A stretch of DNA of 64,000 nt from Uranotaenia lowii (GCF_029784155.1 NC_073692.1:321529906-321593905), one strand, 5' to 3'; positions 13,085 through 25,905 are shown, counted from the stretch's first letter. The notes: a model not told the origin generated them from the letters alone. Numbers and translations: made by a program.

Positions 13085-13703
13085 TCAATCATGTCCGAAT
13101 ACTGGCCAGCTCACTCGAAATGGTAAGCAAGCGAGCACAACCCCAAACATTATTAAAATTCTAGCCACAGCATAAAGTCGATTTATTTCGTCTTCCAAGA
13201 ATTGTACGGTTTCGGGCAGCACATACGTTTGTAGGTACGAGCAAACTTTGATGTGATTGGGTGTGATATTTAGTTGGTTTGTTTGGGCCCATATCCAAGT
13301 CACGCTCCCCTTAACGCCATTTAGCCATCCATATGCATCTGGAGGTCTGGAGATGGTAGTTTGACAGCAAGTCCCCAAACTTTGGAGAATGGCTACAGGA
13401 ATTTGGTTTTCCGGTCTCGACGAATCAACGGCGCCACACGTTTTGTATTTCATTTTGGTGTTTTGACGATAAATCATTGATGGTTATTAGAAATTCACGA
13501 AAATTTGAAAGGGGTTACCTCTTCACCATGACCTGGAGATTATTCCAAGAAATGATGCTTCAACAATTTTACCATTAAATATACTCATAATCTTATCGGT
13601 GGATTTTCCACGTTTTAGCATCATATCGTTAATGTTTCCCATCTCAATCGACACCGTCACACCTTTTTCGGAGATCAATCGTCGTATCGCGCAGCACCCT
13701 ACA
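13085..13703 (-). other. Unrecognised minus-strand open frames, possible gene fragment
   Basis: A 130-codon minus-strand frame (13477-13085) ends in a hydrophobic stretch (ARILIMFGVVLACLPF) and contains paired cysteines. Just upstream, minus-strand sequence from an acceptor-like tttgtag at about 13704 is open for about 57 codons (includes CCAIRRLISEKGVTVSIE). I could not join the two with sensible splice sites: the obvious donor lies after a stop, and there is no AG upstream of the second frame. It may be a decayed gene or a chance pair of frames. No family recognised. Confidence 0.2.
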
Positions 13704-14059
13704 AATGAGCCATAATTACCAGTTTAACGTGCCAATAAATAATCGTTAAACAAATAGGTTCTATCATCTGCCGATGCGGGTGCCATTGTTCAGCGCTTCA
13801 GCTAAGATCTCTGGCCTAATCCTTCTTGAAAGCTCTAATCGTTTGTGTGATTTTGGGCTGAATAAAAAGGATGCTTGAGTGGTTTCTGGTCATCAGTGGT
13901 GCTTATGATTTGAACTGGAAATATGTCAATGCTTCAATTAAATCAGAATAGGAGAGTCTTAGTCAGAATAGATAATGTTGGTCCTATTTGTGAAGATGCG
14001 ATGAAGAATGTACAGAATGAAAATAAATGCTATGAAAAAAAAACAAATATGTGGCAGCA

Positions 14060-14800
14060 CTCCAGCGAACATGAAATCGAATCAGATATGATAACTTAAG
14101 TCGTTAACAATGGTATTCCGAATCGCAAAACCATCCGCATAGAGAAAAGATCGTATAAACTGACTGACGACACTGAAGTCAGTTTAAATCGGTAATTGGG
14201 AAGAATGACCGTGGTGTTAAATTCCCTAAAAAAAAATTTAAAAAAAAGTTTAAATCTGATATGATAAAAAGTCCGCCATGTTTGTAAATTTTGAAATGAT
14301 TTTGCTCTCGCGCGGGTTTCAAATGGGAAAATCATCGTCATGTTCTCTCTGCAACCATGCAGCAGTGCATCCAAATGACTAAAAATCAGATTGGAATTGA
14401 GTAATATTGACCAATGAGAGAACTGGAAAATATTGTCGCTGGCAACGATTCGAAGGCTATGAGAGCAAAATCTATTGCTCTCTTGTATTCTTTCGATAGG
14501 TACAAATGCGAGGGATTTCCATAGAGAGATAATTCTTTGCATTTGGAATGGTAATCCACAACTGTTTAACAAATTGTAACAATTTGCAACAATTCGCACA
14601 TTTCTCTCTCCCCCTGAGCACTGATTTCTCTTATTTTTACTCAAACCTTCTCATTTTCCCGCCCAAACGCGACAAATAACCACAAACTCAATCATTGCCT
14701 GCACAATTTGTGTGATCATTGACGTATCTTCTCCATTTATCTCAGTCATCCGTACGAATGAGATGTCGGATAACGCCCAATTGTTGTAAATTTTGTCGCT
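14060..14800. repeat. Dispersed repeat beginning CCAGCGAACATGAAATCG
   Basis: The segment from 14060 to about 14360 matches 21334-21620: CCAGCRAACATGAAATCG, then a GTTTAAATC block and a TCRTCNTGTTCTCT block. The segment 14390-14640 matches 25665-25905, sharing CTGGAAAATATTG, GCTGGCAACG and GCTCTCTTG. The 182-codon minus-strand frame here is therefore repeat sequence and not a gene. Element type unknown. Confidence 0.6.
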
Positions 14801-15032
14801 TAAGAAAGAAAAGAAATTTATGTGTTTTTTCCAACTTTTGTACAATCTTTCTATAATGTATATGAAATGTATATCAAAACAGCATAAGAATATAGCTACA
14901 AAAATATTTGCTGGAACTGAAAAAGAGGCTTCGATGTGTAAACAAAAACACAAATCAGCCATCGGTCTAATCTTGTGAGAGACGGACGTATTAAAGATTA
15001 ATCGTCAGTTCACAACAATGGCGTAGTTGATA

Positions 15033-16604
15033 CGATGCTTTGTTTGTTTTGAAATGTTTCCAGTTCCGGTGAATAAGACGGACCGAAAAAGCGCAGATTC
15101 GAAAAGCTGCTTTTAGTTTTGAAATGATGCCAGTTCCGGTATATAAGACGAACTGAAGAAGCGCATGCCAGTGCCTGTAAATAAGACGGACAGAAGTAGC
15201 GGAGATGGGAAAGGCTGCTGCTTTGTTTGTTTTAAAATGATGCCATTTCCGGTAAATAAGACGGACTAAAGATTTGAATAGCTGCTTTGTTAGTTTTGAA
15301 ATGATGCCAGTTCCGGTAAATAAAACGAGCCGAAGAAACCCAGACTAGAAAGGCTCCTGCTTTATTTTTTTTGGAAATGATGCCAGTTCCTTTAAAAAAG
15401 ACGGACTAAAGACGCGAAGATTTGAAAAGCTGCTTTGTTTGTTTTGAAATGATGCCAATTTCGGTAAATAAGACGGACTGAAGAAGCGCAGATTTGAAAA
15501 GCTACTTTGTTTGTTTTGAAATGATTCCATTTCCGGTAAATAAGACAGACTAAAGATTTGAATAGCTGCTTTGTTTGTTTTGAAGTGATGCTAGTTCCGG
15601 TTCATAAAGCGAGCCGAAGAAACCCAGACTAGAAAGGCTCCTGCTTTATTTGTTTGGAAATGATACCATTTTCGGAAAATAAGACGGACTGAAGAAGCGC
15701 AGTTTAGAGAAGTTGCTACTTTATTAATTTTAAAATGATGCTAGTTCCAGTATATTAGACGAATTAAAGAAGCGCAGATTTGAAAAGCTACTTTGTTTGT
15801 TTTGAAATGATGGAAGTTCCGGTAAATAAGACGGACTGAAGAAGCGCAGATTGGAAAAGTTGCTGCTTTGTTTGTTTGGAAATGATACCAGTTTCGGTAA
15901 ACAAGACGAACTAAAGAAGCGCAGATTTGAAAAGCTGCTTTGTTTGTTATGAAGTGATGCCAATTCCGGTAAATAAAACGGACCGCAGAAGCGCAGATTA
16001 GAAAAGTTGCTGCTTTGTATGTTTGGAAATTTATGCCGGTTTCGGTATATAAGACGAACAAATGAAACGCAGATTTGAAAAGCTGCTTGTTAGTTTTAAA
16101 ATGATGCCAGTTCCGGTAAATAAGACGGACTGCAGAAGCGCAGATTGGAAAAGCTGTAACTTTGTTTTGCAATGATGCAAGTTCCGATTAATAAGACAGA
16201 CTAAAAAAGCACTGATTGAAAATATTGCGGCTTTGTTTGTTTTGAAATTGATGTCAATTCTAGTGGATAAGATGGACTGAGGAAGCGCAGATTGGAAAGG
16301 CTGTCACTTTGTTTATTTTGGAAAATTTCAGTTCCGGTAAATAAGACGGACTAAAGTAGCGCGGATGGGAAAGGCTGTTGCTTTGTTTGATTTTTTTTTT
16401 TTTCAATGTTGCCAGTTTCGGTAAATAAGACTGACTAGAGAGGCGCTAATTTGGATGGCTGCTGCTTTGTTAGTTCTAAAATGATGCCAGTTCCGATGAA
16501 TAGACGGACTGAAGAAGTGCAGATAGAAAAGGCTGCTGCTTTGTTCATTTTGAAAGGATTCCAGTTCCGGAAAATAAGACGGACTGAAGAAGTGCAGATT
16601 GCGT
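15033..16604 (-). repeat. Minisatellite array, about 75-bp unit, array A
   Basis: About 20 diverged tandem copies of a roughly 73-78 bp unit containing CCAGTTCCGGTAAATAAGAC, GGACTGAAGAAGCGCAGATT and GCTGCTTTGTTTG. On the complementary strand the unit reads CAAACAAAGCAGCAGC, AATCTGCGCTTC, TCCGTCTTATTTACCGGAA. This is recognisably the same family as array B at 31958-33872, which reads that way on the plus strand, so the arrays are inverted relative to each other. The repeated minus-strand peptide frames (FSNLRFFSPSYLP) are by-products. Confidence 0.9.
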
Positions 16605-19600
16605 AGACGAAATTCAATTGCAAAAAAAAGTATTTTGATTCCAAAATCTGATTAACAAGTTCTAACATTTCCGACACAAACATGATACTAGGTTTGTAAG
16701 TTGGTGATAGCTTAATTCTAGATGCTTTTTGGCCCAAGAATTTGGGCACCACTGTATCAGATTAGCGAAAACTACACCCCAAAGTCAGCAGCAGTGCAGT
16801 GAGGACCAAGGTGCAAAGGTGCCACAACAACTGCAAACGACACGATCTTGAAGATCATAGAGTTCTATACAAATAGCCTTTCAGTGCAACAATTGAACGG
16901 TTTTTTCCCAGCCCGTCCCCGCTTTATTCCTTCGAATCTAAAGATACCGACCTCTGTCGGTATAAATTTGTTGGTTTCGTTTGCTTTTTTTTTCTTCTCC
17001 TCCGCGCGAGGGTCTATTTTCGCATTTATTATTTATTTGTATGCAAAACTGCCGGTCCCATCGCACTGCCTGGCTATAAAACGCTCAGGTGGGTACCGTT
17101 TAGTTTAGAGTGGTTAATCCCTGCCGGACTACGGACGGAATCTCTTTGTTATTGTTGCGGCAAATTTGAAAACTTTTCTTCGTTTATTTTGCGCTATGCT
17201 GATTGGAACAACTTCAGCTCGTGCCTTCACGAAGTAGGAATAGCACGTGGTCTCGCCCCGATTGACGGCGCTCGTGTATGCATATTGAGCAGCGTTGTCC
17301 CCACCGGTGCACCCTAGGGAAAAGTGGGGGTGCTGTCACAGTTAATCACTTAAGTTTCTGGCTGTTGAGGGAGTTTGTTCGAGCATCGAGTAGAATGAGA
17401 CGGCTGGATTCGGGGATACATGCTTAATCACGTTTTTTGCCGCTACGCGGTAGCCATGTTGGGCGACCAGAGACATGACTGTTGTTTTTTGAGTCTTCCA
17501 TATTTACGATTTGAACTACTGTCAACGATTCAAATCGCACCGGGATGACAGGTGAACATGAGTCGCAACTCCAGCACCGGTTATTTTGATTTGCGAACTT
17601 AAATAATGTGTTTCGATATAAACATTGTACCTCACTAGAATTATAAGTTTTTATTAGTTTTTTTCTGATTTCGGTAATGAGTCATCAAATAGAACACCTT
17701 GAGCGGTCACCGAACTTCTGCAAAAAAAAACACAACAGATCAACTTTTTCCAGTTCAATACTTTTAGCGGAATGAGTCATACGCTGTTCAAACACTGCAC
17801 TACTTCCATTTTCAAACCGCAATCTGAAATCTCACGTGCCGTCGCCCGATTGTCGTCCAATAAGTCCTAAAGGTGGCGCGTTGTCGTATCGACCAATTTG
17901 CGGCATTGGCGGTGCATCGTGAGTGCTATTAGCCTATAGATAGGTACTAGTGAGGAATGAATCAGAGTATACGTTAGAGTGGTGAGCCCTCGTCACAGGC
18001 TCTCACCAAACAATGGTGGTAATTAATCATCAATTACATGCTGTCGCTGCTGTTTCGATAGCGAATGACGCCTGAGCGAGATTATCGTTTATTTGCAGGG
18101 CGACAAAGAGTTTTGAACTTCCCTGTGTGCATAATGCACCCGAAGTTGAATTTTTGCTTTCGACATGTTACAGAATGATAAGAAGTTTTTATAAAATGGT
18201 ATTAAAACTAGCTTTTAGATTAATTGTTTCCAAAGTTTTGAAGCAAATACCATGCATTGATATGTGGTCTTTAACATCTGTCAGATATTGAGTGCATGAA
18301 AAACCTTGAGAAGTTTCTAAAAAAAATAGTTTATACAAACAAATGAATATAAGTTCTTAGGTGACAACCGCTTAAGTTTTGTTGCACATGTCGAGTACTG
18401 TTGTGAGAGTGTATTGAAAGTCATCGACTCGTTTGCCTGGATTATGCCGAAGTGACATGGTCCAAAGAGTAGCTAGAGACGTCTACTTATTCAGGGATAC
18501 CGATTTTTTATAAGTTTGAAAAAAAAACTGCGAAGGCAGCACATGCTTTAAAACCAAACTAGCACCAATTTGAAGGGTCAACTCAACTCCACATCAAAGG
18601 TGTGCGAAAAAGAGCATTTGATACATTTGCCCAATTTTCTACACACCGGCCCTCAAGTTGAAAAGATCACTACTGGCAGTGCTGATTTGCATAATGCTAA
18701 TCAACTTGTTGCCTCAACAACCATCAGAAGGCCGGCCATACTTCTCGCGCAGGTAGGAATCGGTACAAAATCGAGCCAAATTCATTCGACCTAGTTGCCA
18801 AATCGCCATCAACAGCTCAGCTCAGCCTTCTGAAGTTGCAGCGCTGCTAAAAATTGTGTGGAAATGAAACCGTCAAGTGCAGAGTAATTAGTTTTGCTCC
18901 TTGGAGCAGTTCATTACATATATCTGCGGAGTGCATCAATTTCAAGATCATAACGGCTGTAGAAGAGACCCCTACAGAATTTTGAGTGTTTCCACTTTTT
19001 TGCGATACTTAAAGGTAGCGGACGTTCCAAGGTGAATTCAGCGACTAAGGAAAGAACGTTCGAAGAACGGAGCACAAAAAAAAAGAACTATAATTTACAG
19101 CTTACTTCCACCCACGAATCTTCCGCTAAGCAAAGAGGAAACCGCCGAGAAGGAGAAAAAGAAGACCCCCAGCGGAACTTTTTCGCGATAATTTATGACC
19201 GTTCAGCTTAATCCGCCTTCGCAAGCTCGCGCGGCCCAGTCGCCTGAGTTTTCCGAACTTCATTTGCGCGCCGCGGCAATGGAAGTTTGTAAAAAGAAAC
19301 AGAAACCAAACGAACACAATCGATTCGTTCGGACCGATAAGGAAGGATATTCTCAAAAGACCACACCGAACCTACCGACCGCCGCCGTAGGCAGTTTGGG
19401 TCAACACCTTGGGACACACCAAAAAGAACCGTGTTTTCTGGTTTTCCTCTGGCTCACCTCAGGCACTTTGGCGGAGTGGCAATATTGAGAGCCCTCTCTA
19501 AAAGGGAGAGGCGCGTGCCAATTATAAAATGCGGAAAAAGTTTGCTGAAACATTTTTCTCACCTTCGGGTCTCCGCTTTCTTTGCAGTAACTGCGGAATT

Positions 19601-21012
19601 CGGAATAGTCTTGTTTGTTGCGAGAGCACCAAAAAAACCAAAAGAAAATCAGTGCCTTTGCTATTTTTTTATCAATAACGATTTTAAAATTTAATCTCAA
19701 ATGAAGGTCTAGTTCTACATAGCAGTTGTTCAAATATTACTTTGGTAGTAAAGCTCAATTTTAGATTTGAATGGCACATCCACGTGGTGCCTTATTTATT
19801 ATTTGAAATCTGATTCAGAGCATGTCAATCTCATTTCCATTTTTCACTGTGCATTAATAATTTGAATCCAAATTTCAATAGTTTCTCAATTGAATGCTTT
19901 TTCTAGTATACAACCCCATTAAAATAAAACCCGTCTACATTCTAAATTCAAAACTACTTACCATTTATTTCAATCTTTGCAGATGTATAAGATTATGTTT
20001 TTTACGTATGGGAGAGTGGGGAATCTGGGACACTTTTTTTCTTTGTTCCATGTCTTCTTTATTATAAAGGATAAAATGAAAATAAAAAATGGTATAATTT
20101 TCTACATTTTTATTATTTGGCTTTTTTTTATTTTGAAGAAGTTATTCTCCCCAAATTCTGACTGTTTTGAAAAAAAAATTAAATTTTGAAAATGGTGGAG
20201 AATCATTGGCCACCAAATCCAAATTGACCTAATAACATGCAAAGTTTATGAGTTGACCCAAAACTGTTATTTCAAAATTCATTTCATTATTTTAAAGCAA
20301 TTTCAGATAATGTAATAAAAAAGAGATTTGTGTATGATCGAATAGATTTAAAAAAGATTGAAACGTAAAACATAACAGCTAAGGGGGTTCCCTTAAATAA
20401 TATTCCGAATAGTTTCACTCTATTATGAGGTAAGGGGGGGGGGGCAAATAAGGAACACATTTTTTTTCAAAACCTGGAGAAATCTGGGCACATGATTTCG
20501 AATTTTTTAACACAAAATTAGGAGAAATCTTGACAAAATCCATTCTGATTTTCTAAACATGATTATTTGTTTGTTTTTATACATTGTTAAAAAATTTACT
20601 TAATAATAGAGATTCAATTAATTGAGTTTTCAAGTCTTGTGCTGACTTTTCAAATTCATGATTTTTTCTGTGTTTAGAAAACTTGAGAACTCACCGATCA
20701 TTTTGAATATTCGATCAACATTCAGAATTTATGCCTTCAAAGAAAACTGTTGTCATTTTTTATACATTCTGAGTTTGCAGTTTTTCAATGTCTGCTTTTG
20801 CTATGATTGTATCGTTGATTCTTCATTTTGAATAACAATTTCATTTGTAATTTTTTTTTTTTCAAAACTTGATTTGAAATTATGTTTTGAATAAGAAACA
20901 CTGAACTGTGGCCCTGAATGAAATTTGATTTTATTAGTTGAATTTTATTCTTGAAGTCTTATTTTGTATCTTATTAAAATGAATGTAATTCTCTTCTTTC
21001 ATAATATTAGTT
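16605..21012. other. Mostly single-copy DNA, no gene recognised
   Basis: 16.75-19.7 kb is less AT-rich than its surroundings and free of obvious repeats. A GC-richer block at 19120-19620 has overlapping short frames on both strands, none recognisable. It could hold regulatory DNA or noncoding exons. 19.7-21.0 kb is AT-rich with a G11-12 run near 20435. Confidence 0.35.
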
Positions 21013-21015
21013 TTA

Positions 21016-21208
21016 GGTTTGAGATATAGCTCAGTTGGCAAGTCTGTTGTCTCCTGAGCCGATGTCCGCGAGTTCGAGCCCAAGAGTAAACAGCGAACAC
21101 AGTTGTACCGGATAAGTTTTTCAATAACGATCCGCCAACTGCAACGTTGATAAAGTCGCGAATGCCATAAAGATGGTAAAACGACTATAATCGAAACAAA
21201 AAAAAAAA
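21016..21208 (+). mobile_element. tRNA-derived SINE, family 1, copy A
   Basis: The head is tRNA-like: box A TAGCTCAGTTG at 21027-21037 and box B GTTCGAGCC at 21072-21080 both fit the pol III consensus. The body carries CGATCCGCCAACTGCAACG and GGTAAAACGACTATAATCG and ends in an A-rich tail. Flanks carry an imperfect target duplication (ATTAGTTTTAGG before, ATAGTTTTGG after). About 190 bp. The full-length sister is at 48066-48258 and fragments lie at 22094 and 24985. Confidence 0.9.
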
Positions 21209-21333
21209 TAATAGTTTTGGATTATAAGTCTGAAATATGAATGTTACCTTCCAATTGTCAAAAGGGAAAAATTTATTTTGCATTCGATGAAGCCCATCTC
21301 ATGCGCTTAATAATGGAATGAAAAGCATTATTT

Positions 21334-21620
21334 CCCAGCAAACATGAAATCGTATCAGAAATTATAGCTGAAATCGTTTACAACTTTTAATTTTATTTGG
21401 TTGGATTTTAACTTCTTCAAGTCATTCATCCCTATCATTTACAACGGTATTGTGAATCACAATGGCAACTGAATAGTAAAACGATATTTTAAACAATCGT
21501 CTGAAGTCGGTTTAAATCGGATTTGATAGGAAGTTCGCCTTGTTTGAAAATGTTGTAATTATTTAGCATATTTTTTCTCCCGCATGGGATTCATGTGAGA
21601 AATCTATCGTCTTGTTCTCT
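21334..21620. repeat. Dispersed repeat, second copy of the 14060 family
   Basis: Starts CCCAGCAAACATGAAATCG and tracks 14060-14360 to the TTCTCTTGGCAACC block. No coding capacity. Confidence 0.55.
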
Positions 21621-22093
21621 TGGCAACCAGAATTGAAACCAGATACAACGTTGTCACATTCAAATCTGGTTGCTGGTACAGAGTTTGGTATAGATTTTTG
21701 TCCAAAAGGAACAGAAGAAAGAGATTGTTATGCTAGAAAGAATTCTTAAAAAAATATTTTTCATCTGTAGATTTTTGACAAAAAATCTTTACCAAAATCT
21801 GAACCAGCAATATATAAAAACTTAGTGGAATTATCACATAAATTTCTTAATTTTCACAACTTCAGTGTTTGTGATTGACACAAATTCAAAAAAAAAAAAT
21901 ACTTTCAACCAATCTCTTTGATCAAATATTAGTTCAGATCTCGTTCGTTTTGGCAACATTCGACTTTTGCAACATTCGAGTTCGGCAACATCCGATTTTG
22001 GCACATGAATGGTTTTTAAAAAGATCATTACTTCGCTATAACAGGACCAATATAATTTAGACCAGCACCATAAATACGATTTTACGTTCTTGG

Positions 22094-22135
22094 GCTTGTG
22101 ATATAGCTCAGTTGGATAAGTCTGTCCACCAACTC
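22094..22135 (+). mobile_element. SINE family 1 fragment (5' head)
   Basis: GCTTGTGATATAGCTCAGTT matches the SINE head including box A. It then diverges, and CTGTCCACCAACTCAATG resembles the body after a deletion of box B. Confidence 0.6.
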
Positions 22136-22139
22136 AATG

Positions 22140-23065
22140 TTCCGAAATTCAATCATTTTCCATCAGCCATGCTTGAATACATTCAGAGCCAAAAAATCAA
22201 AGCAGTCAAATTTTCCTTCTTCAACCAAATCATACAAACAATCATGCATGACAACGACGCTTCTGTATTTGAAACACTTTTGCGATACATGACGTGGTAA
22301 AGAACACGGGGTGTATATAGTAGGTGTACTGATCTACCGAATTTCCGAATCAGCCATGTTTGGTTTCCAAATTGGCTACCAAGGCAACGTTGCGTTTGTT
22401 TATCAACAAACCACTCAGTTTTTTTTAGATCTATTCTACGTGTCATTCGATTCAAGCTGAAATTCTGTGAAAATCATATGACGATGGCCTTGTATGTTAA
22501 ACAGACCTGAAGACTCCTGTAGACCACAACTCAGAGGATATTTTCAAGTGTCGAGAAGTTAAAATCTACTTCGAGGATTCCGGCATCAGTTGAAGCAATG
22601 AGAGTTCTTTCATCTTCCTTTCCTAGAGATCGTGCTCGGTGATTGCCCTATCGCTGGAAGAATGTTGCATTAATTTCTGGACATATTTTCGAAGCTGTTC
22701 TCGAAGAATGCAGGACGTGCAGATAGATAAAATGAACAAAAAAAAATGCACACATGTTTACAATTTTCAATTATAGATTTTTTTTTGCGATGCAATAACC
22801 GGGATACGGCCCTTCACGATGTGATACGAAAAATACGTCTGCAGAAGAGTGAGCAAACTAAAACCGGCTGGGATCACAATGTTTTACTTCAAATCACCCA
22901 AAAGCGTTCTATTTGAAGATGAAGAAGGGAAAATCGGGTATCTGGAACTGCGGCTGGCAAATTGAATATTGCCCATCAAATAGTGTAGTATTTTAAAGAC
23001 CTTGGTAAAGAAGGACGCAGACTATCAGCTATCGAACGTCTCGATGCTGATTTCCTTCCTTGACG
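22140..23065. other. Spacer, nothing recognised
   Basis: Short overlapping frames on both strands without family resemblance. Confidence 0.3.
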
Positions 23066-23069
23066 ACTT

Positions 23070-24126
23070 TCAACCTTTAGGATCATAACTGATACGTATC
23101 AGTTTTGAGCGATCTATGTAGGCTATCAGATAATTTTTTATTTCCGGTTGCTGGGGGATTGATATCTGACAGATAGACCATCCCACCTTTAGCCGCCCAC
23201 ACCTAAGTGCGGCGTTTGCTGCTGCAACCGGAAGTTTGACCAGCCCAATCTGCATGCCAGATCTGGGGGGGCCATTCCGCAGACGAACCGACATCTGGTC
23301 TGAGCGGATTTTGCACTGCTCGACCAGTGCTACCCGCAGTTCGTCTTTCGTTGTGACTTCATCCAGGTTTTTAACTCGGATGGTCACCTCCTTACAGAGG
23401 GCACGCACCTCAGCCTTGTCGCCAAGAGCTTCGGCTGCCTTAGCCGTAAGGGTCCCGCTGGAGTTTCCAGCACCACGCTTAAGTTCGAGGATCATCTTGC
23501 CGGTGCGTGTCCGACGGATCCTCCGAACTTTTTCGCCTAGATCGGCGAGGTCTTCGTTCGTACGCATCTGTCGCAAGACATCTGCGTACGTGCCCTCAGG
23601 TGCTTTGACGCGATACCGTCTGCCACACGGTATTCGCGCTCGTCGGCTTATCTGCCTTTTCAGCAGGGCCTTCCGCCCGCTTGGAAGCGCTGGCCGCAGG
23701 ATCCTGCCGGACAGACGGATCCTCCGCTCTTTTCTTAGAGTCACCGGGTCTGAGTTCCCCGGGAGACGCGCTGTTGCCAGCAAACGGAAGGCTGCCCTCT
23801 GTTTGGGCAAAGGCATTAACCTTCTTCGGGCGGATGGTGTCCGCCCTCAGAGGGGTCTCTGCCGGCCCTCGCTCTTTTGGTCTGGCGGCCTCGGGCTCCG
23901 CAAGACGTTCCACCACAGCTTTGTTGGCTGCGATAAAAAGCAGCATCACCCTGGCTAGCTTCTCGCGTATTTCCTTGTGGATGTTGGACTTCCCCTTCAC
24001 ACATTCCACAAGGTCAGCGATGCCAGCCATGGCCGTGACCAACTCTACTGGAGCTCCCGGATCTTGGAGTTCCGGGGAGCTTAGTAGGTCCTCCAGCGCT
24101 TCCTGTACTTGTTCGTACGGGTCCAC
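23070..24126 (-). pseudogene. R1-like non-LTR retrotransposon ORF1 (gag-like), frameshifted and truncated
   Basis: GC-rich island in AT-rich DNA. On the minus strand an ATG at 24126 opens 176 codons of acidic and Pro/Ala-rich N-terminal ORF1 (to 23596). A different frame (23816-23070) then carries the conserved core: APEGTYADVLRQMRTNEDLA, RRTRTGKMILELKRG, LGDKAEVRALCKEVTIRVKN, LDEVTTKDELRVALVEQC and GRLKVGWSICQISIPQQPE. This order is typical of R1/LOA-type ORF1 proteins, which end in CCHC knuckles. Here the first knuckle is gone, and only a DRSKL remnant marks where the next would be. The frameshift lies at about 23.60-23.70 kb. There is no ORF2. The 5' leader probably continues to about 24.5 kb. 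Confidence 0.8.
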
Positions 24127-24517
24127 CGTTCGTACGTTGCCGTCGGGTCCACCGGTTTGGCAGATTGCCTAACCTGCGAACGCCTAAGGCTTCTCCCGCC
24201 GAACGGGTTCGGGCTCTCGCCTTTGTCCGTTCCGTCCCTTTTTTTTTTGTTTAAGTTTTTCTTCATCTTGAGTCCCACAAGTGGCAAGGTAACAAGCGGT
24301 CCACTGCGCCAGTGACCTGCTTAACGCAGCAAGGACTGGGATACTGTGGGGTGTGTCCCGGTGCCCCACAGGCAACCGTTAGAGACTGGCGTGACTTAAC
24401 GACCCGCCAGCTTTCCATGTACATCGGCACGGTTAGCTTCACACCTTCACTAATGGAGTCGGTTTCCGATAGTAATTCCATTGTCGTAATAAAAGTTCGT
24501 TAGCGAGGGTCTTCATA
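24127..24517 (-). mobile_element. Probable 5' leader of the R1-like element
   Basis: GC-rich sequence directly upstream (minus strand) of the ORF1 start, similar in composition to ORF1 and unlike the flanking DNA. The exact 5' end is not certain; composition changes near the G17 tract. Confidence 0.45.
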
Positions 24518-24534
24518 GGGGGGGGGGGGGGGGG
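24518..24534 (+). repeat. G17 homopolymer
   Basis: An uninterrupted run of 17 G at the upstream edge of the GC-rich R1-like relic. Confidence 0.95.
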
Positions 24535-24984
24535 AGGTGTAGTTCTCTCGGCCATACATCTGCATAAAGCAGACACGTTCCCACTCTGCACCACGGGGAG
24601 GTGGAACTACGTCGCAGAGCATGTCCAGCATGTGCTACAGCTTTTTTGAACATGTGGTCCTGGTATTTCTTAAGATTTTTCCTTCTGAAACATTCATGAT
24701 CGTCTATCAATAACGAACATTATCAACAATGATGCGAGGATAGACGTTCGGGAATGATTGAGGGAGTGACGTTCAAAATGTATCACCAAGTATGTCGATC
24801 ACCGTCGATTAGCCACGTGACGAATAGCAACGGATGCCTCCGATGGGGCATGGTATATTTTCTTGTACCAAGTTAGTGTTGATTTTCGACATACATTCAA
24901 TGGGTACTTTTACCACGTGCGTATCACAGCACTCAGAGATATCAGTATTCTAGCTAGAAACCAATCCTGATTGTTTTCTTGAGC

Positions 24985-25071
24985 GATTTTCCGAACATTG
25001 CGCCAACTGCATCGTTAATATAAGTTGCGAATGACATAAAGATGTTAAAACGACTATAATCGAAACAAAAA
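24985..25071 (+). mobile_element. SINE family 1 fragment (3' tail)
   Basis: GCGCCAACTGCATCG, GTTGCGAATGACATAAAGAT and GTTAAAACGACTATAATCG match the SINE body and tail, followed by an A-rich end. The head is missing. Confidence 0.7.
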
Positions 25072-25074
25072 AAA

Positions 25075-25660
25075 GCTTTTACGTTCTTAAATGGATTTTA
25101 AATTAAAAAAACAAAAACGAAATTAAAAAAATATATATAATGTACTCAAGAACAAAAAAAAAACAGAAAATTTCATAAAACTAAAAAACAAATAGGTACA
25201 AACAAAAGACTAATTATTATTATCAAAAACTAAAAAATGATGAAGAATGTAAAAAATTGCAAATATGACACAAAAAACAAACGTTATAAAAAAATATGAT
25301 AAATTTATCAAAAACATGATAAAAAAAGTTTACTAAAAATGGACGAAAATTGACTCAAAAATACGTTAATGATAATAACAATTGATTTTTGTAGTAATGC
25401 GTGAAAAAAAGGTGAGAAAAAACCGTTCAATGTTGCCAACATCCGATTTTGGCAGCACAAAACGTACGGGCTTGTTGCCAAAATCGAACGGTTTCTGTAT
25501 TTCATTAAGTCAGAATTAGGTGTATTTTAAGCCGCAGTGCTATAAATTACTACAAATGTAAAAAATGTGTACAAATTTGTATCAAATTTCAAAAATGAGT
25601 CAAAAAAAACTGTACTTTTCTAGATAAATCCGTTCATGTGGCAACCATGACCAGATGGCT
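25075..25660. other. Very AT-rich spacer
   Basis: Dominated by A-rich runs; nothing recognised. Confidence 0.4.
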
Positions 25661-25664
25661 AAAA

Positions 25665-25905
25665 ATGTGATGTGGGTTGAATCATTTTAACCAGCAGAAA
25701 CCTGGAAAATATTGACGCTGGCAACGTTTTTGAGACATTGAGAAGAAAATCCTGCGCTCTCTTGCGTTCTTCCGATAGGAATAAATAAGGTGTTGGATAG
25801 CGCCCAATAGAGCATTTCCTGAGACAGATGATGGTAGGGTAGCTTTTTGTTTTTGTTTTGATAAGTGTAAACACCTACTGGTCGCCATTTTGAACTTGAG
25901 AGATT
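25665..25905. repeat. Dispersed repeat related to 14390-14640
   Basis: Shares CTGGAAAATATTG, CGCTGGCAACG and GCTCTCTTG with the downstream half of the 14.06-14.8 kb repeat. The overlapping frames here are not genes. Confidence 0.5.

Noticed and set aside
14096..14644. 182-codon minus-strand frame
   Set aside because: The DNA is a dispersed repeat with homologues at 21.3 and 25.7 kb whose frames are not conserved.
15345..16172. Minus-strand frames with a repeated FSNLRFFSPSYLP-like peptide
   Set aside because: They arise from translating the minisatellite; unit length varies and breaks the frame.
15033..16604. CRISPR-like array because of regular repeats
   Set aside because: The units are contiguous diverged minisatellite copies without unique spacers, and the genome is animal.
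23236..24172. Plus-strand frames of 240 and 163 codons opposite the R1-like ORF1
   Set aside because: They are antisense shadows of a GC-rich ORF1; the minus-strand frames carry the recognisable ORF1 motifs.
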